64,000 bases of DNA from NCBI RefSeq assembly GCF_000422805.1, contig NZ_KE383926.1, positions 137,399 to 201,398 of the forward strand, given 5' to 3'. This DNA is from Nocardioides halotolerans DSM 19273 (lineage in GTDB: Bacteria > Actinomycetota > Actinomycetes > Propionibacteriales > Nocardioidaceae). Shown here one piece after another: positions 1 to 12,587 of this stretch. The position numbers and the translations under genes were made by a program. The number at the start of each line of letters is the position of its first letter. The stretch's first letter is position 1. The notes under the pieces were generated by a model, which did not search any database, was not told the DNA's origin, and was given only the letters and a program-made list of their open reading frames with translations.

Positions 1-1338
1 GACGTCGGCGACCACCCGATCCAGGTGACCGTCCAGTTCGAGGACGTGCTCGACCTCGTCCCGAAGTCGACGGTCAAGGTCAACGACGTCAGCGTCGGCC
101 AGGTCAAGGAGATCGAGCTCGACGGCTACCACGCCAACGTGACCCTCGAGCTCCGCAACGACACCTTGCTGCCCGACAACGCGATCGCGGAGATCCGCCA
201 GACCAGCCTCCTCGGCGAGAAGTTCGTGTCGCTGTCGGCGCCCGAGACCGGCGCCAGCGAGCAGACGCTCGGCGACGGCGACGTCATCCCGCTCGACCAC
301 ACCGGCCGCAACCCCGAGGTCGAGGAGGTGCTCGGCGCGCTGAGCCTGATCCTCAACGGCGGCGGCGTGGCCCAGCTCAAGACGATCACTCAGGAGCTCA
401 ACAAGGCCGTCACCGGCCGCGAGGACAACGTCCGCTCGGTGCTCAGCCAGATCGACACCTTCACCGGCAGCCTCGACACCAACAAGGCCCAGATCGTCGA
501 CGCCATCGAGGCGCTCAACCGGCTCGCCGTCTCCGCCCACCAGCAGGAGGGCAACATCGACGAGGCGCTCGACGAGCTGCCGAGCGCGCTGACCAGCATC
601 GACGGTCAGCGCCAGGACCTCGTCAAGATGCTCCAGGCCCTCGACCAGCTCTCCGACGTCGGCGTCCGCGTGATCAAGGCGTCGAAGACCGCGACCATCG
701 ACTCGCTGCGCCAGCTCCAGCCGGTGCTCAACCAGCTGGCGGCCTCGGGAGACGACTTCGTCAACGCGTTCAACGTGTTCCTGACCTACCCGTTCGTCGA
801 CGAGGTCGTCGGCCGCGACCCGCAGGTCGCGCGCAACCTGCACATGGGCGACTACACCAACCTGTCGATCCGGCTGGACCTCGACCTCACGCAGGGAATG
901 CCGACCAACCCGACCGACATCCTCCCGACCCAGCTCGACCCGGGCCAGCTGCTGCAGAGCGTGCTCGACTGCATCGCCAGCGGCAACCTCTCGAGCCCGG
1001 CGTGCCTGCGGGTGCTGCACACGCCCGAGGCGCTGCTCAAGCTCCGGCAGGTCTGCCAGGAGCCGGCCAACAAGCCCAAGACAGTGTGCGTGCTGCTCAA
1101 CACGATCCCGGGCGTGCCCGGGCTGCCCGGCGCCGCGGGCGGCGACCCGCTCAGCCAGCTCGGCGAGCAGGTCGGCGGGGTCCTCGGTGGCTTGGGCCTC
1201 GGCCGCAGCGCGACCGGGCCGTGGAACGACCAGGCCCACGGCGGACCGACCATGGCCCAGCTGCAGACGGTCTACGACCCGGCGCTGGTCAACCTGCTGG
1301 TGCCCCAGCTGGTCGTGCAGGGAGGTGGGGAGAAGTGA
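1..1338 (+). CDS. MCE family protein, MceE position (5' partial)
   Basis: The frame is open from base 1, so the N-terminus lies outside the window; 445 codons are visible. The first ~75 visible residues are the end of the MCE/MlaD substrate-binding domain (motif RQTSLLGEKFV). A long helical segment follows, then a Gly/Pro-rich tail. Mce proteins form periplasmic or cell-wall tunnels that pass lipids or sterols to YrbE permeases. It sits just before the last mce gene, which is the MceE slot (usually a lipoprotein), but the lipobox region is not in view, so E is inferred from order. The stop overlaps the next start (GTGA). Confidence 0.9.
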   Translation, partial: DVGDHPIQVTVQFEDVLDLVPKSTVKVNDVSVGQVKEIELDGYHANVTLELRNDTLLPDNAIAEIRQTSLLGEKFVSLSAPETGASEQTLGDGDVIPLDHTGRNPEVEEVLGALSLILNGGGVAQLKTITQELNKAVTGREDNVRSVLSQIDTFTGSLDTNKAQIVDAIEALNRLAVSAHQQEGNIDEALDELPSALTSIDGQRQDLVKMLQALDQLSDVGVRVIKASKTATIDSLRQLQPVLNQLAASGDDFVNAFNVFLTYPFVDEVVGRDPQVARNLHMGDYTNLSIRLDLDLTQGMPTNPTDILPTQLDPGQLLQSVLDCIASGNLSSPACLRVLHTPEALLKLRQVCQEPANKPKTVCVLLNTIPGVPGLPGAAGGDPLSQLGEQVGGVLGGLGLGRSATGPWNDQAHGGPTMAQLQTVYDPALVNLLVPQLVVQGGGEK

Positions 1339-2645
1339 TCACCCGCCGCACCAAGCTCCAGCTGGTCGTGTTCGTCGTCATCACGCTGCTCGGCGTGACG
1401 TTCGTCGGCGCCCGCTACGCCCAGCTCGACAAGGCGTTCTACGACGACAACTACACGGTCAACGCGAGCTTCGCCGACTCCGGCGGCATCTTCGCCGGGG
1501 GAGAGGTCACCTACCGCGGCGTCAGCGTGGGCCGGGTCAACAAGCTCGAGCTCACCGACGAGGGGGTCGACGTCGTCCTCGACATCGACGACGGCTACGA
1601 CGAGATCCCTGCCGACACCCTGGCCGTGATCGGCAACCGCTCCGCGGTCGGTGAGCAGTACGTCGAGCTCCAGCCGCAGCGCGACGACGGGCCGTTCCTC
1701 CACGAGGGCTCGGTGATCGACCAGGAGAACACCCGCCTGCCGATCGCCACGGACACGCTGCTGACCCACCTCTCCGAGACCGTCGAGTCGGTCGACAAGG
1801 ACGACCTCAAGACCACGATCGACGAGCTCGGCGCGGCGTTCGGCGGCACTGGTGAGGACCTCCAGACGATCATCGACTCCGGCGGCTCCTTCATCGACGC
1901 GGCCAACGACAACTTCGACGTCACCACCGCGCTGATCCGCGACAGCAACACCGTGCTGCACGGGCAGATCGACAGCGAGTCGGCGATCCGCAACTTCTCG
2001 GCCCAGCTCCAGGCGTTCAGCACGGTGCTCGCCGGCGCCGACCCCGACCTCCGCAACCTCATCGACACCGGCGGCATCGCGGCGACCCAGCTGCGCACCT
2101 TCCTCGAGCAGAACCAGGTCGAGCTCGGCGACCTCATCAACAACCTGGTCACCACCGGCGACGTGGTCGTGAAGCACCTCGACGGCATCAAGCAGCTGCT
2201 CGTGGTCTACCCCTACGCCGTCGAGGGCGGCTTCACCGTCGTCTCGAAGTCCGCCGACACCGGGCTCTACGACGCGCACTTCGGCCTGATCCTCACCACC
2301 CAGAAGGTCTGCCACAAGGGCTACGAGAGCACCGACACCCGGCTTCCCCAGGACGGCAGCAACCGGCCGATGAACGTCAACGCGCACTGCGCCGAGCCGG
2401 CCTCGGAGAGCAACCCGCGCGGCGCCCAGAACGCACCGCGCGCGGCGACGTCGTACGACGACGCGCCGGTCGTGGCGTCCTACGACCCGGAGACCGGCGA
2501 GCTCGCCTGGGGCGACCCGACCGGCGCCGCTGCCGGCACCGGTGCGGGCGAGGTCCCGACGACCGGTACCGTGGCCCCGCCGTCGCTCGGAGAGGAGTCC
2601 TGGAAGTGGCTGTTCCTCCAGCCCCTGACCAGTGGTCAGGAGTGA
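1335..2645 (+). CDS. MCE family protein, MceF position
   Basis: Last Mce subunit of the operon, 436 aa. A single N-terminal membrane anchor lies at ~residues 7-28, followed by an MCE/MlaD domain at ~36-113 (motif RSAVGEQYVELQ near its end). A coiled helical segment (~140-290) and a Ser/Ala/Pro-rich C-terminal tail complete it. The start is GTG at 1335, overlapping the previous stop by four bases, which indicates translational coupling. An upstream in-frame extension reads through mceE in another frame and is not real. Family role: substrate channel of an ABC-type lipid importer; the cargo cannot be told from sequence. Confidence 0.92.
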   Translation: MITRRTKLQLVVFVVITLLGVTFVGARYAQLDKAFYDDNYTVNASFADSGGIFAGGEVTYRGVSVGRVNKLELTDEGVDVVLDIDDGYDEIPADTLAVIGNRSAVGEQYVELQPQRDDGPFLHEGSVIDQENTRLPIATDTLLTHLSETVESVDKDDLKTTIDELGAAFGGTGEDLQTIIDSGGSFIDAANDNFDVTTALIRDSNTVLHGQIDSESAIRNFSAQLQAFSTVLAGADPDLRNLIDTGGIAATQLRTFLEQNQVELGDLINNLVTTGDVVVKHLDGIKQLLVVYPYAVEGGFTVVSKSADTGLYDAHFGLILTTQKVCHKGYESTDTRLPQDGSNRPMNVNAHCAEPASESNPRGAQNAPRAATSYDDAPVVASYDPETGELAWGDPTGAAAGTGAGEVPTTGTVAPPSLGEESWKWLFLQPLTSGQE

Positions 2646-3316
2646 CTGAGGAGAGCGCTGTCCCGGACCCGACGGCTCGAAGCACCACGTCGCACTCGCT
2701 GCGACTCGTCCTGCTCGTCGTGCTCTCGGTGCTGCTCCTCGCCTCCGTCGCGGCGGTCGCCTACCTCGCCGCCACGCGGCCGGTCTCCGCGCTGGGCATC
2801 GAGGGCGACCAGAACGCGCTGCAGTCCGAGCGCGAGACCGTGATGGCCCAGTCCGAGCAGTTCATGCTCCGGATCAACACCTACGGGCCCGACCTCCTCG
2901 ACGGCGACACGATGCCGAAGTACCGCGAGCTCGTCGAAGAGGTGATCACCGCCAAGTTCGCCGCCGACTTCGAGAAGAACGCCCCGCTGGCCGAGGCGAC
3001 GGTCAAGCAGGCGGGCCTCGCCCGCACCGCGGAGGTGTTCAGCACGGGCGTCTCGGCGATCGACGCCGACTCCGCGACCGCGCTGGTGGCCGGCTCGATC
3101 ACGCAGTCCTACCCCAAGAGCCCCGGCTCCGACGAGCGGGTGCAGACGGAGCCGGCGCCGTTCCGCGTCCAGGTCACGCTGGTCAAGGTGAAGGGCACCT
3201 GGCTGATCGACGACTTCAAGCCGCTGACCGGCACCGACGAGGCCGGCGGGGGCGCCCTGCCGTCCGTGCCGCCCGAGTCCGGCGCTCCCGCCCCGACCGA
3301 GGGGGCGAGCCCGTGA
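2642..3316 (+). CDS. Mce-associated membrane protein
   Basis: 224 aa. A short cytoplasmic N-terminus is followed by one transmembrane helix (~residues 18-44, rich in Leu/Val) and an extracytoplasmic domain with the fold typical of Mce-associated (Mas/Mam) proteins, ending in a Pro/Ala/Gly tail. In mycobacteria such proteins stabilise Mce complexes. GTG at 2642 is chosen because it overlaps the mceF stop (GTGA); a GTG at 2606 would intrude into mceF. It is coupled to the next gene by the same kind of overlap. Confidence 0.88.
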   Translation: MTEESAVPDPTARSTTSHSLRLVLLVVLSVLLLASVAAVAYLAATRPVSALGIEGDQNALQSERETVMAQSEQFMLRINTYGPDLLDGDTMPKYRELVEEVITAKFAADFEKNAPLAEATVKQAGLARTAEVFSTGVSAIDADSATALVAGSITQSYPKSPGSDERVQTEPAPFRVQVTLVKVKGTWLIDDFKPLTGTDEAGGGALPSVPPESGAPAPTEGASP

Positions 3317-4089
3317 CCCCCACGTGGTACGACCTGCTCGGCGTCGAGCCCGACGCCTCCGCCGACGAGATCCGCGCCGCGTGGCGCTCCGCGATCGCCG
3401 ACCTCGACCCCGGCGACCGGCGCTTCCGCGCCCTCAACGAGGCCGCCGAGGTGCTCCTCGACGCCGACAGGCGTGCGGCGTACGACGCGAGCCTCGAGCC
3501 TGAGGTCGTCGACCCGGACCCCGCTCCGGCACCGCCCGAGCCGACGCCGGCCGCACCCGCCGCCGCCCGAGCCGAGAAGGACGCGCCGACCACCGAGCGC
3601 CGCCCGGTCCCCGCGTGGCTCCTCGCCGCGCTCGCCGCGGTGGTGGCGGTCCTGGTCGCCTTCGCCGGCTACCTGGTCACCCAGCCCTCCGACGACGCGA
3701 TCGCCACCGCCACGAGCGACGCCCAGGGCGCGGCCGAGCGCGCGGCGACCACGATCCTGGCTTACGACTACCGCCACCTCGACGAGGACCAGCAGGCTGC
3801 CAACGCGCTGATGACCTCCTCCTACCGCAAGAAGTACGACGACCTGTTCACCCAGATCGCGGCCAACGCGCCCGACCTCAAGGTCGTCGTGACCGCCGAC
3901 GTGGTCGCCTCGGGGATCGTCCGCTCGGGCGAGGACCGCGTGCAGGTGCTGGTGTTCGTCAACCGCCCCACCCTGCGCGCCGACAAGACCGATCCGACGA
4001 TCTTCCGCGACCAGGTCGTGATGACCATGGTGAAGTCCGACGGCGACTGGCTGGTCGACGACATGGACACCAACAACCTGGCTGGCTGA
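3313..4089 (+). CDS. Mce-associated protein with degenerate J domain
   Basis: 258 aa. Residues ~4-60 look like a DnaJ J domain (WYDLLGVEPDASADEIRAAW, later RRAAYD). The obligatory HPD tripeptide between helices II and III is absent (LDPGDRRF instead), so it should not stimulate DnaK ATPase. A Pro/Ala linker, a transmembrane helix (~96-118) and a C-terminal Mce-associated-type domain follow. The GTG start overlaps the preceding stop. As the last gene of the mce operon it probably acts in the same envelope complex; the J-like fold may serve as a cytoplasmic docking module (inference). Confidence 0.85.
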   Translation: MTPTWYDLLGVEPDASADEIRAAWRSAIADLDPGDRRFRALNEAAEVLLDADRRAAYDASLEPEVVDPDPAPAPPEPTPAAPAAARAEKDAPTTERRPVPAWLLAALAAVVAVLVAFAGYLVTQPSDDAIATATSDAQGAAERAATTILAYDYRHLDEDQQAANALMTSSYRKKYDDLFTQIAANAPDLKVVVTADVVASGIVRSGEDRVQVLVFVNRPTLRADKTDPTIFRDQVVMTMVKSDGDWLVDDMDTNNLAG

Positions 4090-4488
4090 ATACCCCCGCG
4101 AGCTTCGGCCCCCAATCCGCGGCGACAGCTCGCTGCGCTCGCGGCGCCTCGCTCGCTGCACTCGCTTCGGCGCGGTCGCCACGGCTCGGAGGCCGATCGC
4201 GGGGCGCCTCGCTGCGCTCGGAAAGACCGGGTCGCTGCGCTCCCACGCCCCCATTGCGCTTCACACCAGCCCGGTTGGCTTCGCCCTCAACTCTTGACCT
4301 CCGGGACTCCTCGGACCACACTCGACGGACGCTGTGCGGTTCAGCCGAGGCGCGGGCTTGTGGGGTGCCCGCTGATCCGCTATCGTGGGTCCTTGCGCCT
4401 GCTCTCAGATGCTCCTCGCCCTGTCCGGATGGGCGATGTAGTGGTGGCTGGGCGCCTCTCCGCTCACGAGCCCTTTTGAGGACAACTC
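4090..4488 (+). other. Intergenic leader region upstream of rpoB
   Basis: 399 bp with no convincing gene. The left part (4120-4250) is low-complexity and carries copies of CTCGCTGCGCTCG at 4129-4141 and 4208-4220, a one-mismatch copy at 4152-4164 and a partial copy near 4231. The right part holds candidate rpoB promoters (TTGACC at 4294 with a weak -10 near 4317; TTGTGG at 4358 with TATCGT at 4381) and ~95 bases of leader. Confidence 0.6.
4358..4386 (+). promoter_or_regulatory. Candidate rpoB promoter
   Basis: TTGTGG (4358-4363) and TATCGT (4381-4386) are separated by 17 bp, which fits a sigma-A type promoter. Transcription would begin near 4393 and give a leader of about 95 nt before the TTG start. 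A weaker alternative begins with TTGACC at 4294. This is a motif match only. Confidence 0.4.
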
Positions 4489-7400
4489 TTGGCCGCGCGC
4501 ACCACCTCCCGCACGTCCGCTTCACCCTCCACCGGCACTGGCCGCCGCATCTCCTTCGCGAAGATCTCCGAGCCGCTCGAGGTCCCGCAGCTCCTCTCCC
4601 TCCAGACCGACAGCTTCGACTGGCTGATCGGCAACGAGGCGTGGGAGAAGGCCGTCGAGCGTCGGCGTGCCGAGGGCGAGGACGTCTCCAGCAAGTCCGG
4701 TCTGCAGGAGATCTTCGAGGAGATCTCCCCCATCGAGGACTTCTCCGAGACGATGTCGCTCTCGTTCGAGAACCCTGTCTTCTACGACCCGAAGTACACC
4801 GTCGACGAGTGCAAGGAGAAGGACTTCACCTACTCCGCCCCGCTCTACGTCTCGGCGGAGTTCACCAACAACGACACCGGTGAGATCAAGGGCCAGACGG
4901 TCTTCATGGGCGACTTCCCGCTCATGACCGACAAGGGCACCTTCATCATCAACGGCACCGAGCGCGTGGTCGTCTCCCAGCTCGTCCGCTCGCCCGGCGT
5001 CTACTTCGAGCGCTCTGCCGACAAGACGTCCGACAAGGACATCTACACCGCCAAGCTCATCCCGAGCCGCGGCGCCTGGCTGGAGTTCGAGATCGACAAG
5101 CGCGACATGGTCGGCGTCCGCCTCGACCGCAAGCGCAAGCAGAACGTCACCGTGCTGCTCAAGGCCCTCGGCATGTCCATCGAGGACATCCGACGCGAGT
5201 TCGCCGACCCCAACAGCACCGAGGGCAAGGCCTACGAGTCCATCGAGCTCACGCTCGAGAAGGACCACACCGTGGCCGAGGACGACGCGCTGCTCGACAT
5301 CTACCGCAAGCTGCGCCCGGGCGAGCCGCCGACGCGCGAGGCCGCGACGACGCTGCTCAACAACTACTACTTCAACCCCAAGCGCTACGACCTCGCCAAG
5401 GTCGGCCGCTACAAGGTCAACAAGAAGCTCGGCCTGGTCGAGGCCTTCGACCAGCAGACGCTGACCCTCAACGACATCGTGGCCGCGATCCGCTACATCG
5501 TCGCGCTCCACGACGGCCAGACCGAGATCGAGTCGCCCCAGGGCGCCCTCGAGATCTCGGCCGACGACATCGACCACTTCGGCAACCGCCGGATGCGCAC
5601 GGTCGGCGAGCTGATCCAGAACCAGCTCCGCACGGGCCTGGCCCGGATGGAGCGCGTGGTCCGCGAGCGGATGACGACCCAGGACGTCGAGGCGATCACG
5701 CCGCAGTCCCTGATCAACATCCGTCCGGTCGTGGCGGCGCTGAAGGAGTTCTTCGGCACCTCGCAGCTCTCGCAGTTCATGGACCAGACCAACCCGATCG
5801 CGGGCCTGACGCACAAGCGCCGGCTCAACGCGCTCGGCCCCGGTGGTCTGTCCCGCGACCGCGCCGGCATGGAGGTCCGCGACGTCCACCCGTCGCACTA
5901 CGGCCGCATGTGCCCGATCGAGACCCCTGAGGGTCCCAACATCGGTCTCATCGGCTCGCTGGCGTCCTACGGCCGGATCAACCCCTTCGGCTTCGTCGAG
6001 ACGCCGTACCGCAAGGTCGAGAAGGGCCGGATCACCGACCAGGTCGACTACCTCACCGCCGACGACGAGGACCGCTACGTCATCGCGCAGGCCAACGCCA
6101 CGATCGACGCCAAGGGCAAGTTCACCGACGAGCGCGTGCTGGTCCGCCAGCGCGACGGCGAGGTGTCCGAGGTCCTGGCCGACGACGTCGACTACGTCGA
6201 CGTCTCCCCGCGCCAGATGGTGTCGGTTGCGACCGCGCTGATCCCGTTCCTCGAGCACGACGACGCCAACCGTGCGCTCATGGGCGCCAACATGCAGCGC
6301 CAGGCCGTGCCGCTCATCAAGAGCGACTCGCCGCTGGTCGGCACCGGCATGGAGTACCGCGCGGCGGTCGACGCCGGCGACGTGCTCGTGGCCGAGACCG
6401 ACGGCGTGGTCAAGGAGGTGTCGGCCGAGGTCATCGAGACCATGAATGACGACGGCACCTACACGACCTACAAGCTCAACAAGTTCCGCCGCTCCAACCA
6501 GGGCACCTGCATCAACCAGCGCCCGCTGGTCAGCGAGGGTGACAAGCTCGTCAAGGGCCAGCCGATCGCCGACGGCCCGTGCACCGACAACGCCGAGATG
6601 GCCCTGGGCACCAACCTGCTCGTGGCCTTCATGCCGTGGCAGGGCCACAACTACGAGGACGCGATCATCCTCAGCCAGCGCCTGGTGCAGGAGGACGTCC
6701 TCACCTCGATCCACATCGAGGAGCACGAGGTCGACGCCCGCGACACCAAGCTCGGGCCCGAGGAGATCACGCGCGACATCCCCAACGTCTCCGAGGAGAT
6801 GCTGGCCGACCTCGACGAGCGGGGCATCATCCGGATCGGCGCGGAGGTCACCACCGGTGACATCCTCGTCGGCAAGGTGACCCCCAAGGGCGAGACCGAG
6901 CTGACCCCCGAGGAGCGCCTGCTCCGCGCGATCTTCGGTGAGAAGGCGCGCGAGGTGCGCGACACCTCGATGAAGGTCCCGCACGGCGAGTCCGGCACCG
7001 TCATCGGCGTCCGAGTCTTCGACCGCGAGGAGGGCGACGAGCTCCCGCCGGGCGTCAACCAGCTGGTGCGCGTCTACGTCGCGCAGAAGCGCAAGATCTC
7101 CGTCGGCGACAAGCTCGCCGGACGCCACGGCAACAAGGGCGTCATCGCGAAGATCCTGCCGATCGAGGACATGCCGTTCATGGAGGACGGCACGCCGGTC
7201 GACGTGGTGCTCAACCCCCTGGGCGTGCCGCGCCGCATGAACATCGGCCAGATCCTCGAGCTGCACCTGGGCTGGCTCGCCAAGCAGGGCTGGGACCTCG
7301 ACCTGGCCGACAAGCCCAAGTCGCAGAAGGTCACGGAGTGGCAGCAGCGGCTCGTCGACATCGGCGTGCAGCAGGCCGACCCGGACACCAAGGTCGCGAC

Positions 7401-8010
7401 CCCGGTGTTCGACGGCGCCCGCGAGGACGAGCTGGTCGGGCTGCTCGGCGCGACCTACCCCAACCGCGACGGCGTGCGGATGGTCAAGGAGGACGGCAAG
7501 GCCGCCCTCTTCGACGGTCGCTCCGGCGAGCCGTTCCCGGACCCGGTGGCGGTCGGCTACATGTACATCCTCAAGCTGCACCACCTCGTGGACGACAAGA
7601 TCCACGCGCGCAGCACCGGCCCCTACTCGATGATCACGCAGCAGCCCCTGGGCGGTAAGGCCCAGTTCGGCGGCCAGCGGTTCGGCGAGATGGAGGTCTG
7701 GGCGATGGAGGCCTACGGCGCCGCCTACGCCCTCCAGGAGCTGCTGACGATCAAGTCCGACGACGTGCCCGGTCGCGTCAAGGTCTACGAGGCGATCGTC
7801 AAGGGCGAGAACATCCCCGACTCCGGCATCCCCGAGTCGTTCAAGGTGCTCGTCAAGGAGATGCAGTCGCTGTGCCTGAACGTCGAGGTCCTGAGCCAGG
7901 ACGGCTCGTCGATCGAGCTCCGTGATGCGGAGGAGGACGTCTTCCGCGCCGCCGAGGAGCTCGGCATCGACCTGTCCCGCCGCGAGCCCAGCTCCGTCGA
8001 AGAAGTCTGA
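4489..8010 (+). CDS. rpoB: DNA-directed RNA polymerase subunit beta
   Basis: 1173 aa, full length for an actinobacterial beta subunit. The fork/rifampicin region is at residues ~425-450 ([21 protein letters not shown]), followed by [20 protein letters not shown], and the C-terminal clamp region by [18 protein letters not shown]. The start is TTG at 4489, supported by GAGGA about 8 nt upstream and by alignment to other actinobacterial RpoB. Oddity: the position equivalent to E. coli Ser531 is Asn447, with Thr434 at Asn518 and Ala438 at Ser522; Asp432 (D516) and His442 (H526) are conserved. rpoC lies 95 bp downstream in the same operon. Confidence 0.99.
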   Translation: MAARTTSRTSASPSTGTGRRISFAKISEPLEVPQLLSLQTDSFDWLIGNEAWEKAVERRRAEGEDVSSKSGLQEIFEEISPIEDFSETMSLSFENPVFYDPKYTVDECKEKDFTYSAPLYVSAEFTNNDTGEIKGQTVFMGDFPLMTDKGTFIINGTERVVVSQLVRSPGVYFERSADKTSDKDIYTAKLIPSRGAWLEFEIDKRDMVGVRLDRKRKQNVTVLLKALGMSIEDIRREFADPNSTEGKAYESIELTLEKDHTVAEDDALLDIYRKLRPGEPPTREAATTLLNNYYFNPKRYDLAKVGRYKVNKKLGLVEAFDQQTLTLNDIVAAIRYIVALHDGQTEIESPQGALEISADDIDHFGNRRMRTVGELIQNQLRTGLARMERVVRERMTTQDVEAITPQSLINIRPVVAALKEFFGTSQLSQFMDQTNPIAGLTHKRRLNALGPGGLSRDRAGMEVRDVHPSHYGRMCPIETPEGPNIGLIGSLASYGRINPFGFVETPYRKVEKGRITDQVDYLTADDEDRYVIAQANATIDAKGKFTDERVLVRQRDGEVSEVLADDVDYVDVSPRQMVSVATALIPFLEHDDANRALMGANMQRQAVPLIKSDSPLVGTGMEYRAAVDAGDVLVAETDGVVKEVSAEVIETMNDDGTYTTYKLNKFRRSNQGTCINQRPLVSEGDKLVKGQPIADGPCTDNAEMALGTNLLVAFMPWQGHNYEDAIILSQRLVQEDVLTSIHIEEHEVDARDTKLGPEEITRDIPNVSEEMLADLDERGIIRIGAEVTTGDILVGKVTPKGETELTPEERLLRAIFGEKAREVRDTSMKVPHGESGTVIGVRVFDREEGDELPPGVNQLVRVYVAQKRKISVGDKLAGRHGNKGVIAKILPIEDMPFMEDGTPVDVVLNPLGVPRRMNIGQILELHLGWLAKQGWDLDLADKPKSQKVTEWQQRLVDIGVQQADPDTKVATPVFDGAREDELVGLLGATYPNRDGVRMVKEDGKAALFDGRSGEPFPDPVAVGYMYILKLHHLVDDKIHARSTGPYSMITQQPLGGKAQFGGQRFGEMEVWAMEAYGAAYALQELLTIKSDDVPGRVKVYEAIVKGENIPDSGIPESFKVLVKEMQSLCLNVEVLSQDGSSIELRDAEEDVFRAAEELGIDLSRREPSSVEEV

Positions 8011-8015
8011 GTGAT

Positions 8016-8046
8016 GGTGGTGCGCCGGCTCGCCCGGCGCACCACC
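8016..8046 (+). other. Strong hairpin between rpoB and rpoC
   Basis: A perfect 13-bp inverted repeat (GGTGGTGCGCCGG, 5-nt loop, CCGGCGCACCACC) starts five bases after the rpoB stop. No T-tract follows, so it is unlikely to be a full intrinsic terminator. It may be a processing or attenuation structure tuning rpoC relative to rpoB. Confidence 0.75.
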
Positions 8047-8105
8047 TGCCTCAGTCCTCAACCCATCAGCACGACCTAGAACCAACAGAGGGAAGCGAAG
8101 CCAAA

Positions 8106-11999
<3,894 letters not shown>

Positions 12000-12005
12000 A
12001 CGCAC

Positions 12006-12056
12006 GCAAGGCCCCCGTCCGGGTCAGCCACCGGCTGACGAGGGCGGGGGCCTTGC
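12006..12056 (+). terminator. Bidirectional terminator after rpoC
   Basis: The outer stem GCAAGGCCCCC (12006-12016) pairs with GGGGGCCTTGC (12046-12056). It encloses a second perfect 7-bp hairpin (GTCAGCC/GGCTGAC, 12023-12039). It lies between the convergent rpoC and MarR genes, so it can serve both strands. Confidence 0.85.
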
Positions 12057-12071
12057 TGCGTCCCGGCGCGT

Positions 12072-12530
12072 CTAGGAGCCTGCGTCGCGCTGCTGCTCGT
12101 CGAGCTCGCGAAGGCGCTCGAGGAGGGGGAGCGCGGCGAGCAGACCTGTCGCCTCCTGCGCGGACAGGCCGTCGAGCAGCTCGGCGACGGACTGAGCGCC
12201 CGCCCGGCGCCGTTCGCGCAGCGTGGCGCGGCCGGAGTCGGTGACGCAGACGAGGGCCACCCGCCCGTCGGCGGGGTCGCTGCGGCGCTCGACGTGCCCC
12301 GCGCGCTCCAGCGTGGTCACCAGCGAGGTCATCGACGGCTGCGAGACGCCCTGGACGACGGCGAGCTCGGTGATGCGTCGCGGCCCGGTGCGTTCGAGCG
12401 TCGCGAGCGTGGAGATCGCGGTCAGGCTGACCTCGCGCGGGACGCGGCGCAGCACGGTCGCGCTGAGGGCGTAGATCGCGCCGGCCAGCCGGTCGCGATC
12501 GCCCGACGACAGCGCGGCGCGGGGGGTCAC
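12072..12530 (-). CDS. MarR-family transcriptional regulator
   Basis: 152 aa, normal length for MarR. The central winged helix shows RITELAVVQGVSQPSMTSLV as the recognition-helix region and the wing motif RRSDPADGRVALV. GTG at 12530 is the last start compatible with the promoter region; upstream extension would run through the operator and into the divergent gene. It is divergent from an MFS transporter with the palindromic site at 12557 between them, the classic layout for a MarR repressor controlling its own efflux pump. Confidence 0.92.
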   Translation of the reverse strand: MTPRAALSSGDRDRLAGAIYALSATVLRRVPREVSLTAISTLATLERTGPRRITELAVVQGVSQPSMTSLVTTLERAGHVERRSDPADGRVALVCVTDSGRATLRERRRAGAQSVAELLDGLSAQEATGLLAALPLLERLRELDEQQRDAGS

Positions 12531-12550
12531 ACCGGCGATCGTACACAGGA

Positions 12551-12580
12551 TTGAACCTCTATATAGAGAGGCTATATAAT
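12551..12580 (+). promoter_or_regulatory. MFS promoter with operator in spacer, leaderless
   Basis: TTGAAC (12551-12556), 18 bp, then consensus TATAAT (12575-12580). Only 7 bases separate the -10 from the ATG at 12588, so the mRNA should be leaderless. The 12-bp perfect palindrome CTCTATATAGAG (12557-12568) fills the spacer. Confidence 0.8.
12557..12568. promoter_or_regulatory. Probable MarR operator
   Basis: CTCTATATAGAG is a perfect 12-bp palindrome, strikingly AT-rich in this high-GC region. It sits between the divergent MarR and MFS starts and between the -35 and -10 boxes, where a bound dimer would block polymerase. Assignment to the adjacent MarR is inference from position. Confidence 0.7.
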
Positions 12581-12587
12581 TCCGCGC

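Noticed and set aside
4294-4479. 61-codon ORF in the rpoB leader
   Set aside because: No Shine-Dalgarno, no recognisable protein, and it lies across the promoter candidates; better read as leader sequence.
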